From NCBI RefSeq assembly GCF_900095135.1, contig NZ_LT605205.1, forward strand, positions 1,736,001 to 1,800,000: a stretch of DNA of 64,000 nucleotides, read 5' to 3'. Both the position numbers and the translations under genes were made by a program. The notes under the pieces were generated by a model, which made no database searches, was not told where the DNA came from, and saw only the letters and a program-made list of their open reading frames with translations. Shown here piece after piece: positions 37,374 to 47,393 of this stretch. Numbering within the stretch: the stretch's first letter is position 1; each line of letters opens with the position of its first letter. The stretch comes from Proteiniphilum saccharofermentans. GTDB lineage: Bacteria > Bacteroidota > Bacteroidia > Bacteroidales > Dysgonomonadaceae.

Positions 37374-38272
37374 TATTCGATTTTGAAATTATTCAATACA
37401 TTTAATGGTTGCCAATTTAGTTCCCTTTTTGCTTTTTCATTGGAGAATGTTAGTGATTCCGTAATTTTAGATAATTTCAAAGAATTTATGGGAGCTTTCT
37501 GTCCCAACAGATCTCCCACCAAAGCCATGGGTTTTGCCAGCCAATATGGAATAGATTGAGAAAGCTTTTTCCCCGATTGTTGGGCAATCAATACTTCCAG
37601 TTCTCTGAAAGTAGGTTGTGAGTCATCGCATACGTTGTAAACGCCACCTTTCTCTATTAAAGCTGGAAGCAGACGGGCAATATCGTGAACCATCAGTACG
37701 CTCTTTCTTGCTTTACCTCCGGCAATGGATAGGTATCTGCCGGTTTTAATCCCTTTTATCATTGCTCCCAGATTTCCCGGAGGATTTGGTCCTGCAATTA
37801 AGGAAGGCCTAATAATACTCAGTACTACGTTATTTTTGCTGCACCATTCAGTAAGGAACTGTTCTGCCTCTATTTTACTCAACGCATAAGGGGTATCGCC
37901 ATTCAATGGATACTCTTCCGTTATGTTTTCACCGGTTTCCAATCCATAGACCGCTACTGTACTGACAAAAATAAATGCTTTTGGTAAATGTGCCTTCTCC
38001 AAAGCCTTACACAGATTTTTAGTACCCTCGTAATTCACATCAAAAAACAACTTTTTCTCCTTCTCCGTTTTCGGTACTATATGCGCTTTACCCGCAGCAT
38101 GTAAAATAACTTCAAACGGCTCGTTAAATTCAGGAATATTGTTGGCAATATTTACGTTGTAAGTATCCTCATCGGTAAGCCCCAATGTTTTTATATCGAA
38201 ACTCTCTTTCAACAAAGGTTTCAAATTTACACCCAAAAATCCGGAAGCTCCTGTAAATAATAATTTGTTCAT
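37373..38272 (-). CDS. NAD-dependent epimerase/dehydratase
   Basis: 299 residues, an extended short-chain dehydrogenase. The Rossmann motif TGASGFLG lies near residue 7-14; the catalytic Ser/Tyr/Lys is seen as VSTVAVYG and TPYALSK (YxxxK). It probably epimerises or reduces a nucleotide- or lipid-linked sugar feeding the WecA-like step. It overlaps the glycosyltransferase gene by 4 bp (ATGA), so it is in the capsule operon. Sugar specificity cannot be read from sequence. Confidence 0.83.
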   Translation of the reverse strand: MNKLLFTGASGFLGVNLKPLLKESFDIKTLGLTDEDTYNVNIANNIPEFNEPFEVILHAAGKAHIVPKTEKEKKLFFDVNYEGTKNLCKALEKAHLPKAFIFVSTVAVYGLETGENITEEYPLNGDTPYALSKIEAEQFLTEWCSKNNVVLSIIRPSLIAGPNPPGNLGAMIKGIKTGRYLSIAGGKARKSVLMVHDIARLLPALIEKGGVYNVCDDSQPTFRELEVLIAQQSGKKLSQSIPYWLAKPMALVGDLLGQKAPINSLKLSKITESLTFSNEKAKRELNWQPLNVLNNFKIE

Positions 38273-39024
38273 TTTTTTAGAAATTGAAGTAACTTTGGTA
38301 ATAGCCGATAAATAGGATACAATACAGGAGATTTAAATCCATTGGCCCTGAAAGCTTCCATACACTCAAAATTTTGTTTTCTTACATTTTCCCAGTTTTT
38401 GCTGGTTGCACCTCCTAACCTCATTCTTATCGTTGTGATAGGGAGGTGTTTTGTTTTTATGTTGTGTTTTTCAAAAAAACGAAGCATTAGCTCAAAATCG
38501 GCAGCTAAAGGAAAATTTAAATTAAATAATCCGTATTTATCATATACATCTTTGCGTAAATACAAGGTGGGATGCGGAGGATGCCATCCTTTAAAAAAAC
38601 TTTTCTTTTTAAAGGGTCCTGAAATCCAATGCCTGACAATTTTTGAAGGGTCATTCTGCTGAACATAGTAAAGATTTGTGTAAACAGCTTCCAATTCAGA
38701 ATTCTCTAGAAATTCATTTGCAATTTTGGCAATTACATCCTTATCTGCAAAAAAATCATCCGAATTAAGAATGCCGATAACATCACCCGTTGCTGCTTGT
38801 ATGCCTTTATTCATGGCATCGTAGATACCTTTATCCGGTTCGGAGATAATAGTGGTGACTCTTTTTCCGTATTTCGTTACCAGTTCCAAAGTGTTGTCCT
38901 TACTTGCTCCGTCCACAATAATGTGTTCTACATTTGGATAAGTTTGAGCATTTACACTCTCGAGCGTGTCTAAAATAGTTACTGCACTATTATATGTAGA
39001 AGTAATTATGGATATTTTCATCAT
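38269..39024 (-). CDS. Glycosyltransferase family 2
   Basis: 251 residues; Met1 or Met2 start. GT-A fold: KISIITSTYNSAVTILDTL at the N-terminus, HIIVDGASKDNTLE, and a DxD-like LNSDDF metal site near 90. There is no membrane anchor. It adds one sugar to the lipid-linked repeat unit in the cytosol. It sits 10 bp after the beta-helix gene. Confidence 0.88.
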   Translation of the reverse strand: MMKISIITSTYNSAVTILDTLESVNAQTYPNVEHIIVDGASKDNTLELVTKYGKRVTTIISEPDKGIYDAMNKGIQAATGDVIGILNSDDFFADKDVIAKIANEFLENSELEAVYTNLYYVQQNDPSKIVRHWISGPFKKKSFFKGWHPPHPTLYLRKDVYDKYGLFNLNFPLAADFELMLRFFEKHNIKTKHLPITTIRMRLGGATSKNWENVRKQNFECMEAFRANGFKSPVLYPIYRLLPKLLQFLKK

Positions 39025-39034
39025 TTTAAATAGC

Positions 39035-41050
39035 TTAGAGATCAGCTTTCTTCCAATTATTAGAATCAGTCACACCCGCTTTTCGATAATCAAAAGGCTT
39101 AAAATTTATTTTACTAATATTTGTTGTACTCTTAAACGTAAAATCTTTGGCTTCAGGATTCCGAAAGAGAGGATCCATAACATAAGAATGAATATCTTTT
39201 TTATTCTTATTCTTCCATTGAGTGATGGAGCTATTATAAAACTTAACATCTTGTTGACGTGGATTCCAATAGATATTCTTATCCGCGATAAAATTAGCAA
39301 TATCCCATCCTGTTCTATCGGATAACTTTCCGGTAGTAAAATAAACAATATTATTCGTAAACGTGAAAGAATTATGTTCCTCTTTTCGGGAAACCTCTAA
39401 CTGACTGTTTACTTGATTGGCAAAAATATTATTCCTGACGATGTTGTTTTTCCCGTAATGCTGGTGAAAACCGGCACTTTTACAATTATACACCAAATTA
39501 TTTTCAATTAAGATATCAGATGAGCCTTCATCCAAATAAATTCCCCAGCCCCGAAAATCATTCGAAAAAACATCATGAATGACATTATTACTTATTTCAG
39601 TTCCAGGCGAAGGACCTAGAGTATAAATTCCTCCCAAATCGCTTAATTGTGAAAATCCCAGATGATGAATATGATTATAGATAATTTTATTATTTTTTGC
39701 TACACTGTTTCTATATCCCCATACCCAACCAACAGAAACTCCCGAATAGTAAAAATAAGATATTTCATTATGCGAAATAGAGTTGCTTCCAGAGTGGAAT
39801 ACGGTCACCCCTATCCCTGTAGGGAGCTCAAAACCTCCTCGTGTGATGATATTATTTTCCACTATGGTATTACTCGTTTCAAATTTACTATTGGCGGGTG
39901 GAACAATATCCCCTATCTTAATACCTCCAACTCCTAAATCATGTATATAAGAATTAATCACTTTCACATTATTGCATCCTTTTCTTATCCAAATAGCATT
40001 ATTACTCACGTTACCAATTTCACAGTTATCAAAACTTACGTTCTCAGAAAAATTAAGAGTAATAGCAGCAGAAGTAGGAGAGGCAGCTTGAGCGGGCATA
40101 TCCCCATGAGCAGGCATTATGCGATTTGTATGCTGAAACGAAATATTTTTAAATGCGATGTTCCTCACCTTGTTCCCGGTCGTTCCTTCTATTTTCAGCA
40201 ACTCGCCTAACAAAGGAATTTCCACGGTTGTACTGGAAAACACTTCACCGGCACGAGGTACATAATATAATATGTTTTTATCATCGATAAACCACTCTCC
40301 GGGAGCATCCAAAAAGCTCTTATCATTTTCAAAATAAAACTGCGATGCCATGCCCAATTTAGTCCAATCGGCAAAGAGAGATGTTTCCAATTGAATTGAT
40401 TTTGTTGTGTTGGATGAGTTTTTTATATGTGCACGTGTTCTGTTCCACTGATGATTAAATGCTGCCAAAATATATTTCTTATTCTTTGCAGCACTGAACG
40501 TGTTCCATTGTTCGGGAGTCAAATAAACGGTGTGGTTCGATTTTTTATTGGGTTTATCTTTTACTTCTTCTGTCTTTAATGTAGTATAAAGATTATCAAT
40601 ATTGGGTGTTCGGGCAAGCGTAGCTCTTTTTCCATTTACAAAAATTTGCTGCACGGCAACTTTGTTATTCCTTAAAAAAGTTGAGAGGTCTAAGGTCCAA
40701 AAATTACCGGCGCGTTTTGTGAATTTCCCCGCGGAAACACTCCCTTTAATAACAGGCATATTCTCTTTTTCGCCTTCAACAACCAAGTTATTAGTTCCCC
40801 GCCAAAGAGCGGGATTTATTTCTATGGGTGCATCAAGAATGTATTCCCCACTTGCTAATATTATTTTAATCTCTTTCTGATTGCCGCTTCGGTAATTTGA
40901 GGCAGTTGTCATTGCCTTTTTTATGCTTTTAAACGGGCGATCTTTGCTACCATTATAACTATCATTACCGGCATTTGAAACGTAGATTTGACTGTAAATT
41001 AATGAACTATTACTTATCATGATAAGTATAAAAATGAATATTTTTCTCAT
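39035..41050 (-). CDS. Secreted right-handed parallel beta-helix protein
   Basis: 671 residues with a signal peptide (MRKIFIFILIMISNSSLIYS). The mature N-terminus IYVSNAGNDSYNGS and PFKSIKKAM, then about ten Asn-rich coils such as SNTIVENNIITRGG and ENNLVYNCKSAGFHQHYGKNN, are typical of parallel beta-helix (PbH1) carbohydrate-active enzymes. It may be a lyase or epimerase acting on the polysaccharide in the periplasm. Embedded in the capsule operon, it is probably a tailoring or trimming enzyme. The exact activity is unknown. Confidence 0.8.
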   Translation of the reverse strand: MRKIFIFILIMISNSSLIYSQIYVSNAGNDSYNGSKDRPFKSIKKAMTTASNYRSGNQKEIKIILASGEYILDAPIEINPALWRGTNNLVVEGEKENMPVIKGSVSAGKFTKRAGNFWTLDLSTFLRNNKVAVQQIFVNGKRATLARTPNIDNLYTTLKTEEVKDKPNKKSNHTVYLTPEQWNTFSAAKNKKYILAAFNHQWNRTRAHIKNSSNTTKSIQLETSLFADWTKLGMASQFYFENDKSFLDAPGEWFIDDKNILYYVPRAGEVFSSTTVEIPLLGELLKIEGTTGNKVRNIAFKNISFQHTNRIMPAHGDMPAQAASPTSAAITLNFSENVSFDNCEIGNVSNNAIWIRKGCNNVKVINSYIHDLGVGGIKIGDIVPPANSKFETSNTIVENNIITRGGFELPTGIGVTVFHSGSNSISHNEISYFYYSGVSVGWVWGYRNSVAKNNKIIYNHIHHLGFSQLSDLGGIYTLGPSPGTEISNNVIHDVFSNDFRGWGIYLDEGSSDILIENNLVYNCKSAGFHQHYGKNNIVRNNIFANQVNSQLEVSRKEEHNSFTFTNNIVYFTTGKLSDRTGWDIANFIADKNIYWNPRQQDVKFYNSSITQWKNKNKKDIHSYVMDPLFRNPEAKDFTFKSTTNISKINFKPFDYRKAGVTDSNNWKKADL

Positions 41051-41061
41051 GATTATTGTTT

Positions 41062-42279
41062 TTAACTTTTACTTAATAGTTGGTGATAGAGTTGAATATA
41101 CTGCTCATATCTGTCTTCTTTATTAAAAAAACTTACTGCTCTTTCTCTGCAAGCATCCTGATATACGACCTTGCCATTTGACTTAACGGTGTCAATTGCT
41201 CTCCTGATTTCGCTGAAATCACCTTGAGTTACGATAAATCCCGTACTTGCAGACGTTAGTTCCGGACTTGCAGTACAATTATACACTATACTGGGTGTTT
41301 CACAAGCAAACCCTTCTACAGTTGTTAATCCAAAAGTTTCTTCAAAAGAAAGATTTAAAACAACATCTGCCAAAGAATAAAATTCTATTAATTGTAAAAC
41401 ATCGTCGGTTCTTTCAATACCTATAATATTATTAGGGAGTAATTTAATTTGTTGTTTATTTAAACCAATCAAAATAATTCTTTCATTTTTATCTAATACT
41501 CTACTTAATTTGATGAAATCATACAATCCTTTTCTTTCCGACCATACACTGGCAACTCCTAACAAAACAAACTTATTTTCAAGATGATACTGTTTACGCA
41601 GATTAACAGTATTCCGAGGCTTAAAAACCTCTATGTCAACTCCATTATATATTACTCTAATGGGGTATTTACTAAAGAATGATTCATTTACCACTCCTGC
41701 CAGCCAATTAGAAACCGGAACAATGGTCATATCTTTTATTGAGGTGAAAAGTTTTTGCTTTTTTAGGAAATTCTTATACGAATTATCTATCCAATAACTT
41801 GCCGGATACTCTTTTTTTTGAGGACATTTTTCACACTGGACTTTCCATTTATTGCAATCAACATAAGAGAAATGCGTACAATGCCCGGTAAATGCCCAAC
41901 AATCGTGCAAAGTCCACACCACGGGCGTATTCACCCTTGAAAGGTAATTAAAAAGTAACTCAATATTCAAATAATAGCCATGCAGGTTATGCAAGTGAAT
42001 AATATCGGGTTGTATGAGTTTTATATCTTCTATTAGTTTTTTTGTGGCTTTTGCCGAGACAAATCCGTGCCGGTCAAACAAGCGCGTTGCAATCCCGTGC
42101 CATTTCATATCCCACTCGTTACCTATTTTCATTTTATGTGAAGCGCTGGGCTTGTCATTTCTTCCGTAGGCGATATAGCTATCCCAGCCTTGTTCCATGG
42201 CTTTTATACCTATTTCTTCCGCAATCCGCCCTGTGGAACCGGAATTTATAACTGTATTTATTTGTAATAAAGTTTTCAT
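41062..42279 (-). CDS. Glycosyltransferase family 4
   Basis: 405 residues, GT-B fold. Early Gly-rich segment NSGSTGRIAEEIG, VWTLHDCWAFTGHCTHF with a Cys-rich insertion (CNKWKVQCEKCP), then VIYNGVDIEVFKP and the nucleotide-binding EETFGLTTVEGFACETP. The insertion with several Cys is typical of capsule-locus members in Bacteroidetes. The start overlaps the stop of the polymerase gene (42276-42279). Confidence 0.88.
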   Translation of the reverse strand: MKTLLQINTVINSGSTGRIAEEIGIKAMEQGWDSYIAYGRNDKPSASHKMKIGNEWDMKWHGIATRLFDRHGFVSAKATKKLIEDIKLIQPDIIHLHNLHGYYLNIELLFNYLSRVNTPVVWTLHDCWAFTGHCTHFSYVDCNKWKVQCEKCPQKKEYPASYWIDNSYKNFLKKQKLFTSIKDMTIVPVSNWLAGVVNESFFSKYPIRVIYNGVDIEVFKPRNTVNLRKQYHLENKFVLLGVASVWSERKGLYDFIKLSRVLDKNERIILIGLNKQQIKLLPNNIIGIERTDDVLQLIEFYSLADVVLNLSFEETFGLTTVEGFACETPSIVYNCTASPELTSASTGFIVTQGDFSEIRRAIDTVKSNGKVVYQDACRERAVSFFNKEDRYEQYIQLYHQLLSKS

Positions 42280-43607
42280 TTTACTTTTAAAGACCCAATT
42301 TTATTAACAATTAATATGGCAAGTATAAAACCTACAGTATAAGCAAAAGAACTCATTAAATCTCCACGAAGCATAAAAAATAACATACCCAATAATACAA
42401 AGTAAATTACTTTGAAAAAGTTGTTTTTATCGTTACTAATCACTTTCCAATACAATTTATCCATTTTTGCGGTAAAAAAAGCCAGTAAAAAAATAAAAAG
42501 TAATATTCCAAAAAAACCAAAATTAATATATCCTTCGGCAAAATAGTTGCAGGAAACATTATCAAAGAAAAACCCCATCTTATCAGCTATAAAAGCTCCG
42601 GAACCAATAGGTTTTGCAGGCCAGATACTTCGTGGAACCCAAAAAAAGAAAACCCCCAATAGTTGGCGGCCCCCGGTTATAATATTATCAAATACTATTA
42701 AGGCAAAATTCTGGTAACTGTCAAAATGTCCTTCCGTAAACATTTCGAAGTTGAATCCATACTTAAATTCTGAGCTGCCAAAATACCTGAAGTTATTTAA
42801 AAAAGGAAAAACTACCAATAAACCTAATATAAATACAAGAGAAAATACATTCTTTTTCTTAAAGAAGGGAAAAATAAGAAGCATTAAGGGTATATACATG
42901 GCTGCTGCTGCAAAGCGCGCCATACTCAACGGAAAACATGTGAGCAGGGTAAGCAGCGTTAAAATAAAATAGACTAAAAAGTTTTTAGATTTTGACGATA
43001 TATAGTAGAGTAAACACATCATGGATATGGGCTGAAAAAAACGAAAGATTATTAGTGTCGTCGTGGATGAATTTGAAGAAAGTTCTTTCATTTCACCACC
43101 TCTAATCAATAAGCTAAAAAAACTAAAGCTATTTGCTTTAAAAACAAGAAAAAACGATAATAAAGAAAATGCAATGAGTGTTAATACCTGTTTTATATCG
43201 GGTTTACCATGAATGGAAAAAATACGAGAAATTCTCATATCATTTTTGGTAAGTCTTAATTTTTGAAATTGAGTGTAAAGTAACTGAAATAGTATCAGAA
43301 TGAAAAAAATTAGCAAATTGAAATAAAAATATTCGTTTTCAGTTATTTCTCTCGCCCCAAAAAGAGCGGTACGATGATAGAACTGCAAAACAGGAGAAAT
43401 ACCAAAAAAGAAAAGAGAAAACAGATAAAATATTTTCTTCAAGGAGAAAGGAATGCTACGTTGATTAAAAATCTGAATTATGGAGAAAACCTGAATAGCC
43501 AAACTGCTCAAGTATACCCGAGAAGAAAAATGAAGTACCGATTGTCCTGCACTAAACATCAGAACAGCGCATAATAACGAAAAAACTATGATTAATAATT
43601 TATTCAT
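42276..43607 (-). CDS. wzy: O-antigen/capsule repeat polymerase, Wzy-like
   Basis: 443 residues with about eleven to twelve hydrophobic segments and little else conserved, as usual for Wzy. A large periplasmic loop in the second half contains RQLLGVFFFWVPRSIWPAKP in part and GSGAFIADKMG, matching the oligosaccharide repeat unit polymerase pattern. It would join flipped repeat units in the periplasm, with chain length set by the Wzz encoded at 55302-56489. Confidence 0.75.
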   Translation of the reverse strand: MNKLLIIVFSLLCAVLMFSAGQSVLHFSSRVYLSSLAIQVFSIIQIFNQRSIPFSLKKIFYLFSLFFFGISPVLQFYHRTALFGAREITENEYFYFNLLIFFILILFQLLYTQFQKLRLTKNDMRISRIFSIHGKPDIKQVLTLIAFSLLSFFLVFKANSFSFFSLLIRGGEMKELSSNSSTTTLIIFRFFQPISMMCLLYYISSKSKNFLVYFILTLLTLLTCFPLSMARFAAAAMYIPLMLLIFPFFKKKNVFSLVFILGLLVVFPFLNNFRYFGSSEFKYGFNFEMFTEGHFDSYQNFALIVFDNIITGGRQLLGVFFFWVPRSIWPAKPIGSGAFIADKMGFFFDNVSCNYFAEGYINFGFFGILLFIFLLAFFTAKMDKLYWKVISNDKNNFFKVIYFVLLGMLFFMLRGDLMSSFAYTVGFILAILIVNKIGSLKVK

Positions 43608-43658
43608 TTACCACAAAACTTGCATCACTACTGATATAACAATTTTTTTTTATAAAAC

Positions 43659-44723
43659 TCACAATGATGTACTTTTTGAAATTTTAATTTTAACTCTATA
43701 ATAACGGGTATATCCTTGTGTGGTTGCTCTGTCGTTATGAAATCGGCTATCGCCATAATAGTAAATCCAGTAGACATTCGGTTCCTCAGTAGGAATGAGA
43801 CTGGGGCTGACAATTCCCCATAATATATTTTGATTATAAAAAAGTTCCTGTGTAATATCTATGTTTGTCATTGAATAGTCATTCTTGGTTTCATATGCAA
43901 CTCCTATAAACATTTTGTCTGTATTGTGATCATACAGAGTTGGAAAAAATAAAGTTAAACTATCATTTACGTAGCTAGCTGCACTATTATAAACATGTAT
44001 AAAATTATAGTTTCCACTATTACTGAATATTACATCAGGTCCTTTAACAATATTCATATTACTGTCAAGTACAGTTTTTGCAACTCCTCGGGTACCTTCA
44101 TTTATTATTAACCGATGATAAATATTATACTCATTTTCCTTAAGTATTACAGAAAACTGGGTATCATAATAAGCATCGAATAATAGTGTTTTGTCTGTCC
44201 ACCTGATTTTATCGATAGAAGCCCAAATAAAGGTTTTTAGTTTCTTTTCAATTTTGTCCCAAGCCGCACCTATTAATTTATATTGATTGTTCAAGGTGTC
44301 TTTAAAAACAAATTGTTCAACTACCCCGTCATAGTTTCCAGTTCCGAAAATAGTGTTTGGAATGGTATCTGATTCTATATTGACATCATTTATTGAGAAA
44401 CTCTTAATCCATGTTTTACCCTTATCGATAGAATATGCATAGTTTAATGTTTGCGATAGGTCTCCTTTTTTATTTATAGTACCGCGGGAGTTGTACCACA
44501 TACTCCACACTTTGTCTTCAGGAATAATATTAAAGTAGCCCAACGTTTTATTCTCCCATGCCCGCGTCTGTTCTAACACAATTTCTCGTGATTCTTGTAA
44601 TACTTCAATTTTAAAAGGAATTTCCTTCTCAGTTTTAACGGATACATTATCTATAATATCTGTAAGACAAGATGTTAACAAAAGGATTAGAGTAGAAAGT
44701 GCAAGAGCCTTATTTTTTTTCAT
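43659..44723 (-). CDS. Lipoprotein, predicted glycosidase-like beta-propeller
   Basis: 354 residues, lipobox LLTSC (Cys19). The repeated strand patterns WSMWYNSRG, YAYSIDKGKTWIKS, FIWASIDKIRW and YWIYYYGDSRF look like a five-bladed propeller as in GH43/GH32/sialidase-like proteins. No catalytic set could be assigned. It lies between the flippase and polymerase genes in the same direction, so it probably acts on the exported glycan. The fold call is inference. Confidence 0.5.
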   Translation of the reverse strand: MKKNKALALSTLILLLTSCLTDIIDNVSVKTEKEIPFKIEVLQESREIVLEQTRAWENKTLGYFNIIPEDKVWSMWYNSRGTINKKGDLSQTLNYAYSIDKGKTWIKSFSINDVNIESDTIPNTIFGTGNYDGVVEQFVFKDTLNNQYKLIGAAWDKIEKKLKTFIWASIDKIRWTDKTLLFDAYYDTQFSVILKENEYNIYHRLIINEGTRGVAKTVLDSNMNIVKGPDVIFSNSGNYNFIHVYNSAASYVNDSLTLFFPTLYDHNTDKMFIGVAYETKNDYSMTNIDITQELFYNQNILWGIVSPSLIPTEEPNVYWIYYYGDSRFHNDRATTQGYTRYYRVKIKISKSTSL

Positions 44724-44729
44724 ATGTTA

Positions 44730-45962
44730 TTATTTTAGTATTTTTTCACCTTGCATTTGCCTACTGTACATTAATGCAAAAGTAAATGTTAAGAGGATCG
44801 ATAAAATATAAAATGCTAATTTTAAAAACATAATCATTTCGAAAGAATTTGTATGTTTAAGAGTAAAAATTAATCCGACAAAATACAATATAGTACTTAT
44901 AGAATCAATAAACAATAGCGTTTTCCTCTTATCTATACCATGCATATAATAAAAAAGAACAGAACGCAAAGAAAAAGGAATAACTGCCCAAATAACAATT
45001 CTCATTAATTCAATATCCTCTTTATAATTTGGCATAAATGTCTTTATTAAAAAAGGAAGAAAAAGAAATGCTAAAACGACTATTATTAGCATGAACAAAA
45101 ATAAGAATAAAATATGCCTTGAAGCATATTTGAATGAACGAGTTGTTATTAGTCTATTCATAATCATTTCGGTATAGTTTACAGGAAACAACCGAAAAAC
45201 TGAAAAGAAAAACATAATAACCGAAAAACGTCCAACGGCTTCCAACCCCCAATAACTTTCAATAAAAAAACGATCTGCGGATGTCGAAAAGAAAGCGATT
45301 AAGGAACTTAAAAACAAGAGCCATCCTTTTTTCTGAATTTTTTTCCAAATAAGTATAAATCTCTTTTTCTTAATATTTAGTTTAATTGCATATTTTTTTT
45401 GAACAAAGATTAGTAAGAAAATATATGATGCAAAAAATGCAATCACATAACCTAAAACATTAAATAATAGAAAACCTATTAATTCACATAAAGGTGGAAC
45501 TAAAATAGTATAAAAAGATAAAGATACAAATTTTTTTTTGTCGGATTGAGCTCTATAATAAATACGATACAACGTTGTTAATGAATAAATGATTCCAGAA
45601 ACAGAAAAGGCTGAATAAAATAGAAAAAAGTCAGACTTATAGATGCTCCAAAAAATAAGAAATAAAAGTGAAACAACAAACGTACTTATGAAACCTACTG
45701 AAAAAATATCTCCAACAACATTTTTCCCTTCTAACTGAGGAAACAATCTGTCGAACCCATTGCGAATTCCTAAATGAGTGAAATCATAAGATTGAAAAAT
45801 TGTTTTTCCGATTGATATTTTACCAAAATCATATGCGGAAGTTTTATTTATAAGAATTAAATTTATTAATACATTGAGACCTACATTTACATAACTTAGG
45901 CTTATGTATTTAATAATACTTTTATTAATTTTGGGTAGCCAATTCATGATTGTAAATTTCAA
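44730..45962 (-). CDS. wzx: Lipid-linked oligosaccharide flippase, Wzx-like
   Basis: 410 residues with about twelve membrane spans; MATE/PST-type polysaccharide transporter. The N-terminal VNVGLNVLINLIL and the DFGKISIGKTIF segment, then repeated Arg-containing loops, fit Wzx. It moves undecaprenyl-linked repeat units across the inner membrane. The start at 45962 overlaps the preceding gene by 38 bp; Met6 (45947) is an alternative start. Confidence 0.8.
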   Translation of the reverse strand: MKFTIMNWLPKINKSIIKYISLSYVNVGLNVLINLILINKTSAYDFGKISIGKTIFQSYDFTHLGIRNGFDRLFPQLEGKNVVGDIFSVGFISTFVVSLLFLIFWSIYKSDFFLFYSAFSVSGIIYSLTTLYRIYYRAQSDKKKFVSLSFYTILVPPLCELIGFLLFNVLGYVIAFFASYIFLLIFVQKKYAIKLNIKKKRFILIWKKIQKKGWLLFLSSLIAFFSTSADRFFIESYWGLEAVGRFSVIMFFFSVFRLFPVNYTEMIMNRLITTRSFKYASRHILFLFLFMLIIVVLAFLFLPFLIKTFMPNYKEDIELMRIVIWAVIPFSLRSVLFYYMHGIDKRKTLLFIDSISTILYFVGLIFTLKHTNSFEMIMFLKLAFYILSILLTFTFALMYSRQMQGEKILK

Positions 45963-47379
45963 TAGCTTTAATAAGTGGTTCCGCGAACCTGCCTATATCC
46001 TCTTTCTCATAATTAGAAAAACCTGTACGTCCCTCACTTGTACAAAGATAATAAGCTGTAACAAAATTTCTTGCCACCTCTCTATCACAAGGAGGTTGCT
46101 TCAACTCTGTTAAAATATTAAATAAATTTTCATAGCTATCCAACTTGATACAATTTGGATGACATTTATAAAAAACATTACCAAAGACAATAACTTTTTT
46201 GTACATTAACAACGCCTCAAAACCCATTGTACTGGTAAGTGTAATAAGGGCTTTACAATTTTTTATTAGTTGCATTGTATCCTCATTACTGTGTATAAGC
46301 CGAACATTAGGTATCCTTTTTAGTTCATGATAGAATGAAAGAGGAAGATTTCCATAATTTACAAAATGTTCTTTTATATATAATTTTTCACCGATTGGTA
46401 GGTTGAATGCAATATTTCGAAGTACAGCTAAATCATCACAATAATGTCTTGCAAGAACAGATGTAGATGCTTCAGGCTTCATATGTAATGGAAATAAATA
46501 GTAAATTTCATCTTTTGCCGGCTTCTCAAATATATTGTTTCCTATTGTTGTTCTTATTTTTTTTAAAATATTCCTTTTAAATAAATTATAATAATACTTT
46601 ATTGGATTGTTAGATTGGTAAGCATACTTAAAATCAGCCGATTTTGTTTTTTTATAAAATTTAAAAGCGCCTTTTAATAATAAGCTTTTTTCATTGTTAA
46701 TGTACTTTTTTACGAGAGAATAATCCGCTGTCAATTTATTCTTTCGTGCTAAGTAAGATGGTATGTGATTTCCTAAATATTTTGCTAAATAGGATTCAAC
46801 AAAATCTTTTATTTCTGGAGTTTGTGCATGAAAGGAACTGTTTTTAAAGATTTTCTCAAACCGATTTGTCATGCCAAATTCTTCGGTGTGTAATTCAAAC
46901 CGATTTGCAATACGTGAACCTATATATCCCCTATAACCTATATCATTAACTTTTGCTACTTCATAACAAACGTATGCAAAACTATTTGAAATCGCTTCAT
47001 ATATAAAAAAATCAATATTCTCATTCTGAAAAATTGTATCAAAAAAATTGATTAGATTTTTCAATAAGGAGTCGTAATATTTGTTATCATAAGTTGGACC
47101 TGAGTAATATCTATTCCTATCGTAATCACTAAAATAAGTTTTCAACCAATTTATTTTGGAATATTTATTATCAATAAGAGGGTTCTTGTCATTAACTTTA
47201 AAATACTCTGAAAAGATATATATTCTTTCTTTACTAAAATCCATGCTATAAGTTAATAAGGGTAGCTCGTCTGCAAAAGCATATATAACAGAATTCCCTT
47301 TTCTTTTTAAGCTATCGCCTAGTCCCTTATGATAAGTAATCATTTTAGGAGCATTATTTATTAAAATCAGGTATTTCAT
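45925..47379 (-). CDS. Capsule polysaccharide biosynthesis protein, KpsS/LipB-like
   Basis: 484 residues, no signal. The second half shows the capsule-synthesis family pattern: YYLFPLHMKPEAS, LPIGEKLYIKEHF, then LITLTSTMGFEALLM and KVIVFGNVFY. KpsS/KpsC relatives are Kdo-type transferases, so this protein is a candidate for transferring the CMP-activated nonulosonate made next door. That role is inference from context. Confidence 0.7.
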   Translation of the reverse strand: MKYLILINNAPKMITYHKGLGDSLKRKGNSVIYAFADELPLLTYSMDFSKERIYIFSEYFKVNDKNPLIDNKYSKINWLKTYFSDYDRNRYYSGPTYDNKYYDSLLKNLINFFDTIFQNENIDFFIYEAISNSFAYVCYEVAKVNDIGYRGYIGSRIANRFELHTEEFGMTNRFEKIFKNSSFHAQTPEIKDFVESYLAKYLGNHIPSYLARKNKLTADYSLVKKYINNEKSLLLKGAFKFYKKTKSADFKYAYQSNNPIKYYYNLFKRNILKKIRTTIGNNIFEKPAKDEIYYLFPLHMKPEASTSVLARHYCDDLAVLRNIAFNLPIGEKLYIKEHFVNYGNLPLSFYHELKRIPNVRLIHSNEDTMQLIKNCKALITLTSTMGFEALLMYKKVIVFGNVFYKCHPNCIKLDSYENLFNILTELKQPPCDREVARNFVTAYYLCTSEGRTGFSNYEKEDIGRFAEPLIKAIEIYNHELATQN

Positions 47380-47393
47380 TACTTAATCATAAA

